Shown here: in pieces, positions 4,834-5,929 of the stretch
Numbering within the stretch: position 1 is the stretch's first letter
Layout: each line of letters begins with the position of its first letter
Origin: Firmicutes bacterium UBA4916
GTDB taxonomy: Bacteria > Bacillota > Clostridia > Tissierellales > Tepidimicrobiaceae
DNA length: 5,929 nucleotides
Assembly: GCA_002398845.1 (NCBI GenBank)
Contig: DHBY01000012.1
Coordinates: 1-5,929, forward strand
Direction of reading: 5' to 3'
The notes under the pieces: generated by a model
What the model saw: the letters and a program-made list of their open reading frames with translations, nothing else
Databases searched by the model: none
Told to the model about the DNA's origin: nothing
Program-made: the position numbers and the translations under genes

Positions 4834-5929
4834 ATGAAAATTACAGATATAAAACTTGGAAATATATCAGTACCATTAAAGAAACCTTTTAAAACAGCAC
4901 TAAGAACTGTTGAAAGTGTAGAAGATATTATAGTAAAGATTGAAACAGATACTGGAAATATTGGATATGGGGAAGCGCCACCTACGGGAGTAATAACAGG
5001 TGATACTAAAGGTGCAATAATAGGTGCTATAGAAGACCATATAAAGAAGCATCTAATTGGAATGGATATAGAAAATATGGAAGAAATAATGTTAAAATTG
5101 GATAAATCTATTGTAAATAATACAAGTGCAAAAGCAGCAGTTGATATAGCAATTTATGATCTATATGGACAATTATATAATGCGCCAGTCTATAAACTAT
5201 TAGGCGGATATAGAAAAGAAATAATAACTGATATAACTATAAGCGTCAATAGCCCAGAGGAAATGGCTCAAGATAGCATTGAAGCTATAAAAAAAGGATA
5301 TAAAACCTTGAAAATAAAAGTAGGTGATAGTGATAATGCAGCCCTAGATATAAAGCGTATGAAAGCTATTAGGGAAGCTATAGGATATAATGTTAACTTA
5401 AGGATAGATGCAAATCAAGGTTGGAATGCTAAAGAGGCAGTATATACTTTAAGAAAGATGGAAGATGCGGGTTTAAATATAGAACTTGTAGAGCAGCCTG
5501 TACCAGCTCATGATTTAAAAGGATTAAAATTAGTAACAGATAATGTTACTATACCTGTATTAGCTGATGAAAGTGTATTTTCTCCAAAGGATGCAATAAC
5601 TATTATGCAAATGGGTGCAGCTGATTTAATAAATATAAAATTAATGAAAACAGGAGGCATTCACAATGCATTAAAAATATGCTCTATAGCTGAAATATAT
5701 GGAGTGGAGTGTATGTTAGGCTGTATGCTTGAATCTAAAGTAAGTGTTACTGCAGCTGTTCATCTAGCTGCTGCAAAAAATGTAATTACAAAAATAGATT
5801 TAGATGGGCCTATATTATGTAGGGAAGATCCTATTGATGGGGGAGCTATATTTAGGGATTATAGAATTACATTAACAGACGATCCTGGCTTTGGCTTTAA
5901 AGATATTCATGGTGTAAATTATATAAAAA
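4834..5929 (+). CDS. ykfB: L-Ala-D/L-Glu-type dipeptide epimerase (3' end cut by window)
   Basis: Enolase-superfamily epimerase (muconate-lactonizing subgroup) that interconverts L-Ala-D-Glu and L-Ala-L-Glu, allowing cytosolic peptidases to use murein peptides. The frame is open for 365 codons to the right edge; the B. subtilis enzyme has about 366, so only a few residues are probably missing. The catalytic lysines are K162 in the KIKVG motif (K160-I-K162) and K269 in NIKLMKTGG. Metal ligands are D192 (RIDANQGW), E220 (VEQPV) and D245 (LADES). Substrate-binding features known from B. subtilis are also present: R24 in FKTALRTV, which reads the Glu side chain, and the D322-L-D324 motif that holds the dipeptide amino group. 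These sit within one residue of the B. subtilis numbering as I remember it, so the specificity call is stronger than usual for this promiscuous superfamily. The ATG at 4834 follows GGAGG at 4819-4823. Third gene of the operon; cytoplasmic. Confidence 0.95.
   Translation, partial: MKITDIKLGNISVPLKKPFKTALRTVESVEDIIVKIETDTGNIGYGEAPPTGVITGDTKGAIIGAIEDHIKKHLIGMDIENMEEIMLKLDKSIVNNTSAKAAVDIAIYDLYGQLYNAPVYKLLGGYRKEIITDITISVNSPEEMAQDSIEAIKKGYKTLKIKVGDSDNAALDIKRMKAIREAIGYNVNLRIDANQGWNAKEAVYTLRKMEDAGLNIELVEQPVPAHDLKGLKLVTDNVTIPVLADESVFSPKDAITIMQMGAADLINIKLMKTGGIHNALKICSIAEIYGVECMLGCMLESKVSVTAAVHLAAAKNVITKIDLDGPILCREDPIDGGAIFRDYRITLTDDPGFGFKDIHGVNYIK

Overview
The window is AT-rich, with strong AAGGAGG-type ribosome binding sites, ATA/AGA-rich codon use and proteins typical of anaerobic low-GC Firmicutes. 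A Clostridia- or Tissierellia-like chromosome is the most likely source; this is an inference from composition and protein style, not from a marker gene. No rRNA, tRNA, CRISPR array or intact insertion sequence is visible.

Layout. (1) Positions 1-1652, minus strand: a nearly complete NhaC-family Na+/H+ antiporter whose C-terminus runs off the left edge. (2) About 1660-2645: a decaying stretch. It holds the N-terminal third of an alanine racemase gene (minus strand, 2123 to about 1703), broken by several frameshifts and a nonsense codon and truncated almost at the antiporter start. Upstream of it are further unidentified remnants. (3) 2646-3452: mscL (plus strand), encoding a mechanosensitive channel with a C-terminal four-cysteine zinc ribbon. 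It is flanked by copies of a 37-bp direct repeat (one upstream, two downstream). (4) 3516-3693: a near-consensus promoter and a leader of about 140 nt containing a perfect 12-bp intrinsic-terminator hairpin with a 7-T tail, just ahead of the next gene. (5) 3694 to the right edge: a tight plus-strand operon of a class A beta-lactamase-fold serine hydrolase without a signal peptide, a DUF3870 protein (TTG start), and an L-Ala-D/L-Glu-type dipeptide epimerase of the enolase superfamily. The last is cut by the window edge within a few residues of its expected end.

Functional reading. The epimerase is the best anchor. Its catalytic and substrate-binding residues match the muropeptide-recycling enzyme of the Bacillus subtilis YkfB type. 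The hydrolase and DUF3870 protein, spaced 16 and 17 nt apart in the same operon, are therefore candidates for cytoplasmic cell-wall peptide salvage. The leader terminator suggests the operon may be attenuated, or that a short RNA is made just upstream of it. The most interesting leads are this leader/operon pair, the unknown role of DUF3870, the decayed alr abutting the antiporter gene, the repeat family around mscL, and the zinc-ribbon tail of MscL.
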